Positions 35,001 through 44,313 of a stretch of DNA of 64,000 nucleotides are shown piece by piece. The stretch comes from an uncultured Bacteroidales bacterium (lineage in GTDB: Bacteria > Bacteroidota > Bacteroidia > Bacteroidales > UBA932). Below the pieces are notes generated by a model, which saw nothing but the letters and a program-made list of their open reading frames with translations, was not told the DNA's origin and searched no databases. The translations under genes were made by a program, and so were the position numbers. The DNA lies in assembly GCA_944326245.1 (NCBI GenBank), contig CALVDF010000003.1, positions 1 through 64,000 on the forward strand, read 5' to 3'. How positions within the stretch are numbered: the first letter of the stretch is position 1; the number at the start of each line of letters is the position of its first letter.

Positions 35001-35661
35001 CATATCGGCCCATCCCCTCGACCGGTTCCGTTTCGAGATAGAGCATTTTACCACTATGGACCTGCCATCCTGGAACGATTATGCCGACAGGATCAGCTCC
35101 AGCCGCAACAGGGAGGATTTCGACAAGGACCAGTGGGTGGCGGGTCTGGTCAGCAGTGTGGAAGTACGTCCCAAGGCCAACGGCAACGGGGTGTTCTGCC
35201 GGTTGACCATAGAGGATTTCAAGGGTACCACTACATTTGCCCTGTTCGACAAGGACTATGAGGCAGTGAGCGGATATCTGCGTCCGCACGAGTTCCTGCT
35301 GATGAGGGTTTATGTCGCGCCGCGTTTCAAGGCAACTGGAGACAAGGAGAACAAGACGGTGGAAATCATCGGGGGACGTACCAAGATACGTGCCGTCTCC
35401 CTTCTGGCAAATGTCCGGGAGTCCATGGTCCGCGAGCTGGTGGTGGATCTGCCTCTGGAGAGGGTGGATGCGGCTTTCAGGAAAGGACTCAAAAAGGCAT
35501 TGTCCCGGAGCAAGGGGCATTCCCGCTTTGCTCTCAACGTCTATGACGCCAAGAGCAAGGTCAATGCCGAATTCATATCCAGAAAGTACAGTATAACGGC
35601 TACGGACGAGCTGCTGGAGTGGCTTCGTGCCTCCGGGCTCAACTATCATATCAACAAGTAA
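32020..35661 (+). CDS. dnaE: DNA polymerase III alpha subunit
   Basis: 1213-residue replicative polymerase subunit. The N-terminal PHP domain begins at residue 3 (HLHVHTQYSILDG). The polymerase palm carries GPGRGSAAGSVVAYC and the catalytic aspartates in MPDIDIDFDDEGR at about 405. YRPGPMDYIPDFVARKHG and YQEQVMLLSQKLAGFSKGKADKLRKAMGKK mark the fingers. Tandem HhH and an OB domain follow (about 1020-1110), then a C-terminal domain. ATG 32020 is chosen because the PHP domain starts there and a -7 box lies just upstream. It is followed by fbp 12 bp downstream, apparently co-transcribed. Confidence 0.97.
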   Translation: MSFAHLHVHTQYSILDGQSKIGDLIDTAVANGQPALAITDHGNMFGVKEFLDTVAKKKAPLKPIAGSEFYVAGASRFDRKGREDQSSYHLIMLAKNMEGYHNLIKLSSKAYIEGFYYKPRIDHELIEQYHEGIICCSACLGGEVPQAIMEGDIARAEEIAAWYKSIFGEDYYLEVQRHETDVPGAETRTFEHQQQVNGVIFKIAEKLGIKVVATNDVHFVRKEDGAAHDRLICISTNSDFDDPKRLRYTQQEYLKSTEEMSAIFADHPEVISNTMEIVDKVETIDLNHDPILPVFPLPEGFTDSNDYLHYLTYEGAHRRYGEDIPEATKERIDFELATIRKMGFPDYFLIVQDFIKAARNMGVWVGPGRGSAAGSVVAYCLTITNIDPIKYDLLFERFLNPDRISMPDIDIDFDDEGRYRVFKYVEDKYGKDHVSHVITFGTMATKSVIRDVGRIQKLSLDQTDRLAKLVPRKITVQKEKEIDDPDNPGQKKKVMESKDVDPTISLCLEKVPEFKEAFNSGDELVHDTLMYAERLEGTVRNTGVHACATIIGRDDLTNFIPLSTAKDKETGKDILVSQFEGSLIESAGMLKMDFLGLKTLTILKDTVENIRQSRGEELDVNTIPIDDAETYALFSRGDTVGVFQFESEGMQKWLIELQPSRFEDLIAMNALYRPGPMDYIPDFVARKHGRSKIEYDLPDMEEFLHDTYGVTVYQEQVMLLSQKLAGFSKGKADKLRKAMGKKQIKVMAELKDEFFAGGLAHGHPEATLNKIWNDWEAFASYAFNKSHATCYAWVGYQTGYLKAHYRAEYMAAVLSNNLNNIDEITKFMDDCRRNGMKILGPDVNESYTKFTVNKDGNIRFGMAGIKGIGIGAVNSIIEERRNNGPFKDIFNFMERVPSTSVNKKGVEALAYSGAFDSFPEINRGSFAMEAGKGETCLDLLIRYGSLFQKTAESMKNSLFGGGDQIDTVRPPLPVLPELDQIEMLKKEKELVGMYISAHPLDRFRFEIEHFTTMDLPSWNDYADRISSSRNREDFDKDQWVAGLVSSVEVRPKANGNGVFCRLTIEDFKGTTTFALFDKDYEAVSGYLRPHEFLLMRVYVAPRFKATGDKENKTVEIIGGRTKIRAVSLLANVRESMVRELVVDLPLERVDAAFRKGLKKALSRSKGHSRFALNVYDAKSKVNAEFISRKYSITATDELLEWLRASGLNYHINK

Positions 35662-35673
35662 CTTCAACAACCT

Positions 35674-37650
35674 ATGGCAAAAGATGTCAAGTATCTGGAA
35701 CTTCTCTCCAGAAGTTTCCCTACCATTCAGGCTGCAGTCACGGAAATCATCAACCTGCAGGCCATTCTCAACCTGCCCAAGGGCACGGAACATTTCATGA
35801 CGGACCTCCACGGAGAGTACGATGCCGTGCAGCATGTGCTGCGCAATGCCTCCGGAGCCATCAAACGCAAGATCGATGACCTTTTCGGATTCCAGCTCAA
35901 GGAGGACGAGAAGAAGGAGCTGTGCACGCTCATCTATTATCCCGAACGCAAGCTGAAGCTTGTAAAGGACAAGGAAAAGAACATGGCAGAGTGGTACAAG
36001 GTCAACATTATCAATCTTGTCCGCGTACTGGTGACTTCGGCCTCGAAGTACACCCGTTCGAAAGTCAGGAAGGCCCTGCCGCCGGAGTATTCCTACATTA
36101 TAGAGGAGCTCATCCACGAATCCCTGGCCGACAACAACAAGCATGAGTATATCTATGCGATACTCAACACCATCATCGCCACCGGCTCGGCAGACAGCTT
36201 TATCTGTGCCATGGCATATGTGATACAGCGGCTTACAGTGGACTCTCTGCATATCATAGGCGACATATACGACCGTGGTCCGGGAGCCCACAAGATCATG
36301 GACCTGCTTTGCGATTACCACAATGTGGACTTCCAGTGGGGCAACCATGACCTCATCTGGATGGGTGCCGCTGCCGGCAATGCTGCCTGCATGGCCAATG
36401 TCCTGCGCATAAGTCTCCGCTATGCCAACCTGGAGACACTGGAGGAAGGCTACGGTATCAACCTGCTGCCTCTGGCCACATTCGCAATGGACACTTACGG
36501 AGATGACCCCTGCGCATGTTTCCAGCCCAAACTGGACTCCGGAGCCACATTCGATGAGAAGACCGTCAAGCTGATAGCCCAGATGCACAAGGCCATAGCC
36601 ATAATCCAGTTCAAGCTGGAGGGGGAGATAGTCAGACATCGCAAGGAATTCGGTATGGCTGACCGCAACCTGCTGGAAAAGATAGACTTTGCCAACGGGA
36701 CCATACGCATAGGTGACAAGGACTATGTGATGAAGGACATGAATTTCCCGACGGTGGATCCGGAGCATCCCTACAAGCTCACTCCAGAGGAGAAAGGAGT
36801 GGTGGCCAAGTTATTGGGCAGTTTTACAAGCAATTCGCTGCTGGACCGGCACATACGTTGTCTCTACTCCAAGGGCTCCCTGTATCTGGTGCGCAATTAC
36901 AATCTGCTTTTCCACGGGGCCATGCCGCTCAATGAGGACGGATCCTTCCACGAAATGTCCATTATGGGCAAGAAGTACAAGGGGAAGGCTCTTTTCGATA
37001 TGGTGGACAAGATCGTCAGGGCTGCATATTATGAGGACAAGGACATGAAGTACCGTGCCTATGCCGGGGACTTCGTATGGTTCATGTGGTGCGGGCCTTA
37101 TGCTCCTCCGTTCGACAAGGACAAGATGACCACATTCGAGAGGTATTTCATAGCGGAAAAGGAGACGCACAAGGAGAAAAACGGCTGGTATCTTCAATAT
37201 AGGGACAACAGGGAGATATGCGAAAAGATTCTGGCGGAGTTCGGCCTTTCCGGGGAGCATACCCATATAATCAACGGCCATGTGCCTGTCAAGGCTTCGA
37301 AGGGCGAGTCCCCGATCAAGGCCGGAGGCAAGCTTCTGGTGATAGACGGAGGTTACTCCAAGGCATATCAGCCGCAGACCGGTATTGCCGGCTATACCCT
37401 GATTTACAACTCCCACGGTCTGACTCTGGCTCAGCATGAGCCTTTCAAGTCGATAGACAGGGCAGTGCGCGACGGGGTGGACATAAAGTCGTTCACGACA
37501 GTGGTGGATTATCTCGGAGACAGGATGAAAGTGGGGGATACCGACGTCGGAAAGGTTCTCAAGGGACAGATACGGGACCTTACGAGTCTGCTTGAGGCAT
37601 ACAGGGAAGGTATCGTTTTTGAAAAAAATATTCCGGCCAATCACAAATAA
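35674..37650 (+). CDS. fbp: fructose-1,6-bisphosphatase class III
   Basis: 658-residue gluconeogenic phosphatase converting fructose-1,6-bisphosphate to fructose-6-phosphate. The class III type is a large protein built on a metallophosphoesterase fold. The metal-binding motifs are FMTDLHGEYDA at about 42, GDIYDRGPGAH at about 197, WGNHDLIWMGA at about 226, and NGHVP with GGKLLVIDGGYSKAYQ near the C-terminus. Size and motif spacing match Firmicutes/Bacteroidota class III enzymes. The gene begins 12 bp after dnaE. Confidence 0.95.
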   Translation: MAKDVKYLELLSRSFPTIQAAVTEIINLQAILNLPKGTEHFMTDLHGEYDAVQHVLRNASGAIKRKIDDLFGFQLKEDEKKELCTLIYYPERKLKLVKDKEKNMAEWYKVNIINLVRVLVTSASKYTRSKVRKALPPEYSYIIEELIHESLADNNKHEYIYAILNTIIATGSADSFICAMAYVIQRLTVDSLHIIGDIYDRGPGAHKIMDLLCDYHNVDFQWGNHDLIWMGAAAGNAACMANVLRISLRYANLETLEEGYGINLLPLATFAMDTYGDDPCACFQPKLDSGATFDEKTVKLIAQMHKAIAIIQFKLEGEIVRHRKEFGMADRNLLEKIDFANGTIRIGDKDYVMKDMNFPTVDPEHPYKLTPEEKGVVAKLLGSFTSNSLLDRHIRCLYSKGSLYLVRNYNLLFHGAMPLNEDGSFHEMSIMGKKYKGKALFDMVDKIVRAAYYEDKDMKYRAYAGDFVWFMWCGPYAPPFDKDKMTTFERYFIAEKETHKEKNGWYLQYRDNREICEKILAEFGLSGEHTHIINGHVPVKASKGESPIKAGGKLLVIDGGYSKAYQPQTGIAGYTLIYNSHGLTLAQHEPFKSIDRAVRDGVDIKSFTTVVDYLGDRMKVGDTDVGKVLKGQIRDLTSLLEAYREGIVFEKNIPANHK

Positions 37651-37655
37651 AGTGC

Positions 37656-37663
37656 TACATTTG
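37656..37663 (+). promoter_or_regulatory. -7 box of the YidE-type transporter gene
   Basis: TACATTTG lies 5 bp past the fbp stop codon and 24 bp before the ATG at 37687. It suggests the transporter gene has its own promoter rather than depending on dnaE-fbp read-through. Confidence 0.5.
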
Positions 37664-37686
37664 CGCTCCATCTTTGAAAGTTGTGT

Positions 37687-39342
37687 ATGAACTGGTTGGA
37701 TTCACTGCTGTTCTCGGATAGCGTAGCGCATGCGATTCTGGTTATCTCCATTGTAATTGCTCTGGGGATTATGCTGGGGAAAGTAAAGGTCTTCGGCGTA
37801 TCCCTCGGGGTGACGTGGATACTTTTCGTCGGCATCATCCTTTCACATTTCGGATTTACCGTCAATCCGGCCGTGAGGAGTTTTGTCAGTGATTTCGGAC
37901 TGATACTTTTCGTGTTCTCCCTCGGCCTGCAGGTAGGACCCGGATTCTTCGCTTCTTTCAAGCGGGGAGGACTGCGTCTCAACATGCTGGCGGTCATGAT
38001 CGTGGTTCTGGGTGTGGTCCTGGCCCTGGCCCTGCACTTCATTACCGGCACCCCATTGCCTACAATGGTAGGCGTGATGTCCGGTGCCGTGACCAATACC
38101 CCGGGACTCGGCGCGGCCCAGCAGACGGTGAGCGACATGACCGGAGTGGTGGACGAGAGTATAGCTGCAGGCTATGCCGTCGCCTATCCTCTGGGCGTCA
38201 TCGGAGTAATCCTTACCTTGCTTGGTGTCAGGGCATTGTTCAGGATCAACATCAAGAAGGAAAAGTCCGATATGGCCAGTCAGGGGACCTCCGGGGACTG
38301 TGCATGCAAATTTGCAGTGGAGGTGCGCAACGAGTCCGTTTTCGGGCGTACCATATATGAGGTGGACCATCTGCTGAACAGGCATTTTGTAGTCTCCCGT
38401 CAGTATCATGCCGACGGGAAGATGGAGATTCCCAATTCGGAATCCGTGGTCAACAAGGGAGACAGGTTGCTGGTAATTACCTCTGCGGACAATGCGGACG
38501 TGGTAAGCGCGATGATCGGCAGGAAGATCGATATGGACCAGGGCGAATGGGAGAAGCTGGATACCAATCTGGTTTCGCGCAGGCTTGTGGTAACAAACAG
38601 TGAAATCAACGGCAAGAGTCTGGGGGATCTGAATATCCGCGCTCAGTTCGGACTGAACATCACCAGGGTTCACCGTGCCGGCATCGATCTTACCGCCACA
38701 CCGGACCTTCAGCTTCAGGTGGGTGACCGCATAATGGTGGTAGGAAGCGAGAAAGCGATTGCCAAAGTGGCGGCACTGGTAGGCAACGAGGCCCGCAAGT
38801 TGCGTGAACCCAAGCTCATCCCCATTTTCATAGGAATTTTCCTGGGTATAATAGTGGGGTCCGTCCCCATCATGCTGCCCGGACTTTCACAGCCCCTTAA
38901 GCTCGGATTGGCCGGAGGTTCCCTTGTGGTGGCCATACTCATTGCCCGTTTCGGCCCCCGATTCGGGATGGTCACCTATACCACTGCCAGTTCCAACATG
39001 ATGCTGCGGGAGGTGGGCATTTCGCTTTTCCTGGCTGCCGTCGGCCTTGGCGCCGGACAGGGCTTTGTGGATGCAGTGCTGGGAGGAGGCTATTTGTGGA
39101 TACTTTACGGCTTCCTGATAACGGTTGTCCCCCTGATAATCGTCTGCACGGTAGCCAGGCTAGTATTCAAGCTGGATTATTTTTCCATATCAGGGCTTGT
39201 CTGCGGATCCCATACCAATCCTACGGCCCTGGCTTTCATGAACAGTACCTTCGAGGAGCCCAGGATAGCCGTGGTGTACGCAACCGTCTATCCGCTGGCT
39301 ATGTTCATGCGGGTGATAGTGGCCCAGCTCATGGTTTTGTAA
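37687..39342 (+). CDS. YidE/AspT-type putative transporter with two RCK_C domains
   Basis: 551-residue membrane protein of the AspT/YidE/YbjL group. Two membrane halves of five to six helices each (about 10-185 and 375-550) flank a soluble centre with two TrkA-C (RCK_C) domains at about 200-285 and 290-370 ([40 protein letters not shown]). Each half has the repeat signature around [18 protein letters not shown] and [30 protein letters not shown] and [12 protein letters not shown] are the paired substrate-region loops. AspT itself exchanges aspartate and alanine; the substrate here is unknown. ATG 37687 is preferred over a TTG 6 bp upstream. Confidence 0.88.
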   Translation: MNWLDSLLFSDSVAHAILVISIVIALGIMLGKVKVFGVSLGVTWILFVGIILSHFGFTVNPAVRSFVSDFGLILFVFSLGLQVGPGFFASFKRGGLRLNMLAVMIVVLGVVLALALHFITGTPLPTMVGVMSGAVTNTPGLGAAQQTVSDMTGVVDESIAAGYAVAYPLGVIGVILTLLGVRALFRINIKKEKSDMASQGTSGDCACKFAVEVRNESVFGRTIYEVDHLLNRHFVVSRQYHADGKMEIPNSESVVNKGDRLLVITSADNADVVSAMIGRKIDMDQGEWEKLDTNLVSRRLVVTNSEINGKSLGDLNIRAQFGLNITRVHRAGIDLTATPDLQLQVGDRIMVVGSEKAIAKVAALVGNEARKLREPKLIPIFIGIFLGIIVGSVPIMLPGLSQPLKLGLAGGSLVVAILIARFGPRFGMVTYTTASSNMMLREVGISLFLAAVGLGAGQGFVDAVLGGGYLWILYGFLITVVPLIIVCTVARLVFKLDYFSISGLVCGSHTNPTALAFMNSTFEEPRIAVVYATVYPLAMFMRVIVAQLMVL

Positions 39343-39373
39343 ACAACAGTAACAGAATATAAAATAAAAGGAT

Positions 39374-40474
39374 ATGTCTCTAAAATGCGGTATAGTAGGA
39401 CTTCCCAATGTGGGCAAGTCCACACTTTTCAACTGTATCAGCTCAGGCAAGGCCCAGGCTGCCAATTTCCCGTTCTGCACCATTGAACCCAACATCGGCT
39501 CCACGACTGTGCCCGATCCCAGGCTGCAGGTACTTGAATCACTGGTGCATCCACGCAGGGTGGTACCGGCGACGGTAGAGATAGTGGACATTGCGGGCCT
39601 GGTCAAGGGTGCCAGCAAGGGAGAAGGTCTGGGCAACCAGTTTCTGGCCAATATCCGTGAGACAGATGCCATCCTGCATGTGCTCCGCTGCTTCGATGAC
39701 CCCAATGTGACCCATGTGGACGGCAGCGTGGATCCTGTACGGGACAAGGAAATCATAGACCTCGAGCTTCAGCTCAAGGACCTGGAGACAGTAGAAAGCC
39801 GTCTGGGCAAGCTTCAGAAGCAGGCTACCGGCGGAGACAAGCATGCCAGGAAGGCCTGCGAAGTGCTGGTGCGCTACAAGGAGGCCCTGGAGGCCGGACG
39901 TTCCGCGCGTACCGTGGTGCTTGACAGTCCCGAAGAAGAAAAGATAGCACACGAATTCTTCCTGCTCACGGCCAAACCTGTGCTCTATGTCTGCAATGTT
40001 GACGAAGCCTCGGCGGCAACCGGCAATGCCTATGTCGACCGCGTACGTGAGGCTGTCGCCGGAGAGAATGCAGGTGTGCTGGTAATAGCCGCCAAGATAG
40101 AGTCCGAAATAGCCGAACTGGACAGTTACGAGGAGCGTCAGATGTTCCTCGGGGAGCTGGGTCTGGAACACTCCGGCATCGAACGTCTTGTCCGTGCCGC
40201 CTATGACCTGCTCGGCCTGCGCACCTACTTTACCGCCGGAGAACCTGAAGTCAGGGCCTGGACCATCAACAAGGGCGACAAGGCCCCCCGTGCCGCGGGA
40301 GTCATCCACTCGGACTTCGAGAAAGGCTTCATCCGTGCGGAGGTCATCAAATACGATGATTTCGTCAAGTACGGCTCCGAGGCCGAATGCCGCGCTGCCG
40401 GCCGCCTCGCCGTCCAGGGCAAGGACTACGTCGTCGAGGACGGTGACATCATGCACTTCCTTTTCAACGTCTAG
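39374..40474 (+). CDS. ychF: OBG-family ATPase YchF
   Basis: 366-residue cytosolic P-loop NTPase of the Obg family that prefers ATP, binds ribosomes and takes part in the oxidative stress response. G1 is [12 protein letters not shown] at residue 8. G3 is [20 protein letters not shown], and the altered G4 (VCNVDE in place of NKxD) fits ATP preference. A coiled-coil domain covers about 130-200. The C-terminal TGS domain ends with the family's [13 protein letters not shown]. It starts 31 bp after the transporter gene behind an A-rich leader. Confidence 0.96.
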   Translation: MSLKCGIVGLPNVGKSTLFNCISSGKAQAANFPFCTIEPNIGSTTVPDPRLQVLESLVHPRRVVPATVEIVDIAGLVKGASKGEGLGNQFLANIRETDAILHVLRCFDDPNVTHVDGSVDPVRDKEIIDLELQLKDLETVESRLGKLQKQATGGDKHARKACEVLVRYKEALEAGRSARTVVLDSPEEEKIAHEFFLLTAKPVLYVCNVDEASAATGNAYVDRVREAVAGENAGVLVIAAKIESEIAELDSYEERQMFLGELGLEHSGIERLVRAAYDLLGLRTYFTAGEPEVRAWTINKGDKAPRAAGVIHSDFEKGFIRAEVIKYDDFVKYGSEAECRAAGRLAVQGKDYVVEDGDIMHFLFNV

Positions 40475-40512
40475 CCCTGCCCGCGCAACGAGTCTTGTTT
40501 CCACGTGTGTGG

Positions 40513-42087
40513 TCAATGCCAGATCAGGATTGTGGGCAGCAGTAGGAGGAATCCTGTGACAATGAGTACAAGGATGAACTTCCATATCCAGCGGACCCAT
40601 TTGGCGTACGGGATGCCGGCGATGCCGAGTACGGCAATGAGGACGCCGGAAACAGGGGTGATCATGTTTGTGAAGCCGTCACCGAACTGGAAGGCGAGTA
40701 CTGTGGCCTGGCGCGATATCCCGATCAGGTCCGAGAAGGGGGCCATGATGGGCATTGTGAGTGCAGCCTTGGCTGTGGCGGAGGGCATGAACAGGTTGAT
40801 GCCGGTTTGGATGCCGTACATGGCTGCAAGTGAGCCGACTTTGCCGCTCTCCCCGAGACCGGAGGCCATAGCGTAGAGTATGGTGTCGATTACCCGTCCG
40901 TTTTCCAGTATGTGTATGATGCCTGCGGCAAGTCCTACGACCAGGGCGGCGGAGAAGATGTCCTTGGCACCGTCGAGGAACTCCCGTGCGATCCTGTTGG
41001 CATTGTACCCGGCAGCAATGCCGGAGAGGATGCCGAGCGCGAGGAACAGGGCGGCGATCTCTTCTATGTACCATGAGTATCCGAGAGCTCCTATGATAAG
41101 GTACAGTACCGTGAACAGCAGCATGGTAAGGATAAAATAACGTACATTGCGCCTGAGGGCAATGAAGCTCAGGATGATATAGCAAAGCGACACCGCCGGC
41201 AGCAGCCACGTTGCCCGGTAGCTGCCGTTCCCTATGCTGATGGTGCATCTGTCTGCGTAGAATACGGAAAAGAGTACGGCGGCCGCAGAGGAGAGGGCGA
41301 AAGCGATCCATGATGAACGGGTGCGGAGTACGTCCGGTACGGAGGAGGCGTCGGCCGTTTTTTCCCTCCATCGTGCATCCGCCTCGTACATGATTGACCG
41401 GCGGGGATCCTTGTGTACTTTCCGGGCATAGTCAAGTACAAAAACGATGAGTACTATGTTGAGCACTGCCCAGCAGACAAGCCTGTATTCGAAGCCTGAG
41501 AACATCTGCAGCCCCGAGAGGCTCTGCGCCACCCCGACTGTGAACGGATTGAGGACCGCTCCGGCAAAGCCCACGTGGGCAGCCACATACACCATGCACA
41601 CTCCGACTATGGAATCGTAGCCCATGGATACTGCCAGAGGCACTATCAGCACAGTGAACGCGATGGTCTCCTCGCTCATCCCGAACACCGCTCCGAAGAC
41701 GGAGAACATCAGCATGATAAGCACTAAAACGATATTGTTCACCCCGACAGCCCGCAGTACCCGGAACCTTTCCAGCCGCGAAGTGAAGGCCAGGAACGAA
41801 TGGATTCCCGCATCCACCGCCTTGGCCGAGTTGACGATCCAGAACGCTCCGCCGATGATCAGCAGAAATACGATGATCCCGGCCTGAGCCGTAAAACCCT
41901 CGTAAAGCGATGTCATTATCTGCCAGGTCTGCGGCACGGACTGCCGGCGTACAAATGTTACCCCGTCCGCCCCTGTCACGTACTCTCCTCCGGGGACAAA
42001 CCATGTGACTGCTGCGGCGATGAGCGTCACGGCGAAGATTATTACATAAGTGCTGGGGAACTCCGGTTTTCGGTTGAGCAGTCTCAT
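40513..42087 (-). CDS. YfcC-family membrane carrier, likely for arginine-pathway compounds
   Basis: 524-residue polytopic protein of the YfcC/DcuC-like group, with about 12 helices. It starts FPSTYVIIFAVTLIAAAVTWFVPGG and has the conserved FLLIIGGAFWIVNSAKAVDAG, SEETIAFTVLIVPLAVSMGYD and LFMPSATAKAALTMPIMAPF loops. Some relatives act as basic amino acid or C4-dicarboxylate carriers. A link to citrulline, ornithine or arginine is inferred only from the divergent rocD-ctlX pair. The start at MRLLNRKPE is chosen; an ATG 78 bp upstream lies inside the divergent rocD promoter region. Confidence 0.82.
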   Translation of the reverse strand: MRLLNRKPEFPSTYVIIFAVTLIAAAVTWFVPGGEYVTGADGVTFVRRQSVPQTWQIMTSLYEGFTAQAGIIVFLLIIGGAFWIVNSAKAVDAGIHSFLAFTSRLERFRVLRAVGVNNIVLVLIMLMFSVFGAVFGMSEETIAFTVLIVPLAVSMGYDSIVGVCMVYVAAHVGFAGAVLNPFTVGVAQSLSGLQMFSGFEYRLVCWAVLNIVLIVFVLDYARKVHKDPRRSIMYEADARWREKTADASSVPDVLRTRSSWIAFALSSAAAVLFSVFYADRCTISIGNGSYRATWLLPAVSLCYIILSFIALRRNVRYFILTMLLFTVLYLIIGALGYSWYIEEIAALFLALGILSGIAAGYNANRIAREFLDGAKDIFSAALVVGLAAGIIHILENGRVIDTILYAMASGLGESGKVGSLAAMYGIQTGINLFMPSATAKAALTMPIMAPFSDLIGISRQATVLAFQFGDGFTNMITPVSGVLIAVLGIAGIPYAKWVRWIWKFILVLIVTGFLLLLPTILIWH

Positions 42088-42125
42088 TTCGGTTGTGTTA
42101 TAATTTGAAAAGTCAAAAATAATAT

Positions 42126-42133
42126 TAATTTTG
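42126..42133 (+). promoter_or_regulatory. -7 box of rocD-ctlX
   Basis: TAATTTTG matches TAnnTTTG and lies 24 bp before the rocD ATG at 42158. It supports that start over the in-frame ATG at 42131, which overlaps the box. Confidence 0.5.
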
Positions 42134-42157
42134 CACAAATATAAAAATCTCAACCTT

Positions 42158-43384
42158 ATGAACATATCACCGAAAGCACAGCATTACATCGATCTGGAAG
42201 ACCGTTACGGAGCCCACAACTATCATCCACTGCCTGTAGTCCTCTCGCGAGGGGAGGGAGTCTATGTATGGGATGTGGACGGCAAGAGATATTATGATTT
42301 CCTGTCAGCCTACTCGGCTGTCAATCAGGGACACTGCCATCCCAAGATAGTAAAGGCCCTGTGCGACCAGGCACAGAGGCTCTGCCTCACATCCAGGGCA
42401 TTCTACAACGACTGTCTGGGCCCTTATGAGGAAATGGCGACAAAGTTCTTCGGGTACGACAAGCTCCTGCCCATGAATTCAGGGGCCGAAGCCGTAGAGA
42501 CTGCTCTCAAGCTGGCCCGCCGCTGGGGATATGTGAAGAAGGGTATTCCTGAGAACGAGGCACTCATCATCACCTGCGAGGGCAATTTCCATGGACGTAC
42601 CATCACCATCGTCTCCATATCCACCGATCCTGACAGCTATTCCCAGTACGGTCCTTTCACTCCGGGATTCATCTCAATACCCTATGATGACAGCGAGGCC
42701 CTGCGCAAGGTCCTCGAGGAAAAAGGTGACAGGGTAGCGGCCTTCCTTGCCGAGCCTATACAGGGCGAGGCCGGAGTCTATGTACCCCATGACGGTTATC
42801 TGAAAGAGTGCTATGATCTCTGCAGGAAACACAATGTGCTCTATATAGCAGACGAGGTGCAGACCGGTATCGGACGTACCGGACGCATGTTTGCCTGCGA
42901 CCACGAGGGAGTCCGTCCGGACATGATCACAATAGGAAAAGCTCTCTCCGGCGGTGTCCTTCCGGTATCGGCAGTGCTTGCCGACGATGAAATAATGCTG
43001 ACCATCAAGCCCGGTGAGCACGGTTCTACATTCGGAGGCTTCCCGCTTGCAGCCAAAGTGGCTGTCGCAGCCCTTGAAGTCATCCGCGACGAGCACCTTA
43101 CCGAGAATGCCGAGCGCCTTGGCAGAATCTTCAGGGAGGAAATCTCGAAAATCAAGTCTCCTTTCTTCAAGTCAGTACGCGGCAAAGGTCTGCTCAACGC
43201 TGTCATCACCGAGCCCCAGAAGGGCCTTGAGGCATGGGACATATGTCTGGCAATGGCTGAGAAAGGCCTTATCGCCAAGCCCACCCACCGCCACATCATC
43301 CGCTTCGCCCCTCCCCTCGTGATTACAGAGGAACAGCTGCGTGAGGCGATAGGCATCATCAGGGACGTATTCGAAAATCTTTAG
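42158..43384 (+). CDS. rocD: ornithine--oxo-acid aminotransferase
   Basis: 408-residue PLP enzyme that moves the delta-amino group of ornithine to 2-oxoglutarate, giving glutamate-5-semialdehyde. The class III aminotransferase motifs are [37 protein letters not shown], the Asp of [16 protein letters not shown] and the PLP-Lys of [20 protein letters not shown]. The sequence pattern [23 protein letters not shown] near the start is typical of ornithine rather than acetylornithine aminotransferases. It is followed 26 bp later by ctlX, so citrulline-derived ornithine would go straight to this step. Confidence 0.93.
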   Translation: MNISPKAQHYIDLEDRYGAHNYHPLPVVLSRGEGVYVWDVDGKRYYDFLSAYSAVNQGHCHPKIVKALCDQAQRLCLTSRAFYNDCLGPYEEMATKFFGYDKLLPMNSGAEAVETALKLARRWGYVKKGIPENEALIITCEGNFHGRTITIVSISTDPDSYSQYGPFTPGFISIPYDDSEALRKVLEEKGDRVAAFLAEPIQGEAGVYVPHDGYLKECYDLCRKHNVLYIADEVQTGIGRTGRMFACDHEGVRPDMITIGKALSGGVLPVSAVLADDEIMLTIKPGEHGSTFGGFPLAAKVAVAALEVIRDEHLTENAERLGRIFREEISKIKSPFFKSVRGKGLLNAVITEPQKGLEAWDICLAMAEKGLIAKPTHRHIIRFAPPLVITEEQLREAIGIIRDVFENL

Positions 43385-43410
43385 ATTTGAACTTATAAAC
43401 AGGACGTACT

Positions 43411-44307
43411 ATGCAGACGACATCCAGAGTGCTGATGGTAAAGCCTGCCCGTTTCGCTTTCAACCCGCAGACGGGTGACAACAACGCTTTTTCGCGTCCG
43501 GGCCGGGAGTCCTCGGCCCAGGAAAATGCTTTGCGCGAATTTACTTCCTACGTGGCTCTTCTTAGAGCCAACAAGATAGAAGTCGTCATCGCGGAAGATA
43601 CACCTCATCCGCATACTCCCGATTCCATTTTTCCGAACAACTGGTTCAGTACCCACGAAGACGGGACCCTCGTCCTCTATCCTATGGCCGCTGTCAACCG
43701 GCGGAACGAGCGGAAGCCGGAGGTTCTGGAGGTTATCCGCAGGAATTTCGGGATAAGGCGGGTCATCGACCTGACGTGGTGGGAAAATGACGGACTTTTC
43801 CTGGAGGGCACGGGGAGCATGGTTCTGGACAGGGATAACAAAATTGTTTATGCTTGCAAGTCGGTACGCACATCGGAGAAAGTACTTGGGGATTTCTGCA
43901 AACAGATGGGTTTTACTCCCGTATTTTTCGAGGCATATGACCGTAAAGGTGTTGCAGTCTATCATACCAATGTGCTGATGAGTCTCGGAACCGCATACTG
44001 TATAATCTGCAGTGAATCCATACGGCCGGAAGACAGGGAAAGGGTTCTCGGGTCCATTACCGGCAGCGGCAGGAAGATTCTGGACATATCGTTCGGCCAG
44101 CTGGAGAGTTTTGCAGGGAATATGCTGGAGCTCAGCAGCCCTTCCGGCCGTCCCGTTCTCGTGATGTCCGCCACCGCCCGCAAGAGCCTCACTACGGAGC
44201 AGAGCCGTGAACTGAGTGCCACTTACAAGCTGCTGTCCCCGCAGTTGGACTATATAGAGACCCATGGCGGAGGCTCGGCCCGCTGTATGCTGGCTGAACT
44301 GTTTTAG
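43411..44307 (+). CDS. ctlX: citrulline-utilisation hydrolase CtlX-like (amidinotransferase fold)
   Basis: 298-residue member of the arginine deiminase/amidinotransferase superfamily. Motifs are DSIFPNNWFSTHEDG at about 70, WENDGLFLEGTGSMVLDR at about 127, YHTNVLMSLGTAYCIIC, and GGGSARCMLAELF at the C-terminus, carrying the nucleophilic Cys. This set matches the CtlX group that hydrolyses citrulline to ornithine, CO2 and ammonia. Arginine as the substrate cannot be excluded. Position directly behind rocD and opposite a carrier gene supports a citrulline/ornithine catabolic role. The next gene, a TPR regulator, starts 6 bp later. Confidence 0.85.
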   Translation: MQTTSRVLMVKPARFAFNPQTGDNNAFSRPGRESSAQENALREFTSYVALLRANKIEVVIAEDTPHPHTPDSIFPNNWFSTHEDGTLVLYPMAAVNRRNERKPEVLEVIRRNFGIRRVIDLTWWENDGLFLEGTGSMVLDRDNKIVYACKSVRTSEKVLGDFCKQMGFTPVFFEAYDRKGVAVYHTNVLMSLGTAYCIICSESIRPEDRERVLGSITGSGRKILDISFGQLESFAGNMLELSSPSGRPVLVMSATARKSLTTEQSRELSATYKLLSPQLDYIETHGGGSARCMLAELF

Positions 44308-44313
44308 AAAAAT

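Noticed and set aside
34891-36768. 625-codon open frame on the minus strand
   Set aside because: Antisense to the end of dnaE and to fbp, both well supported. No signal or motif.
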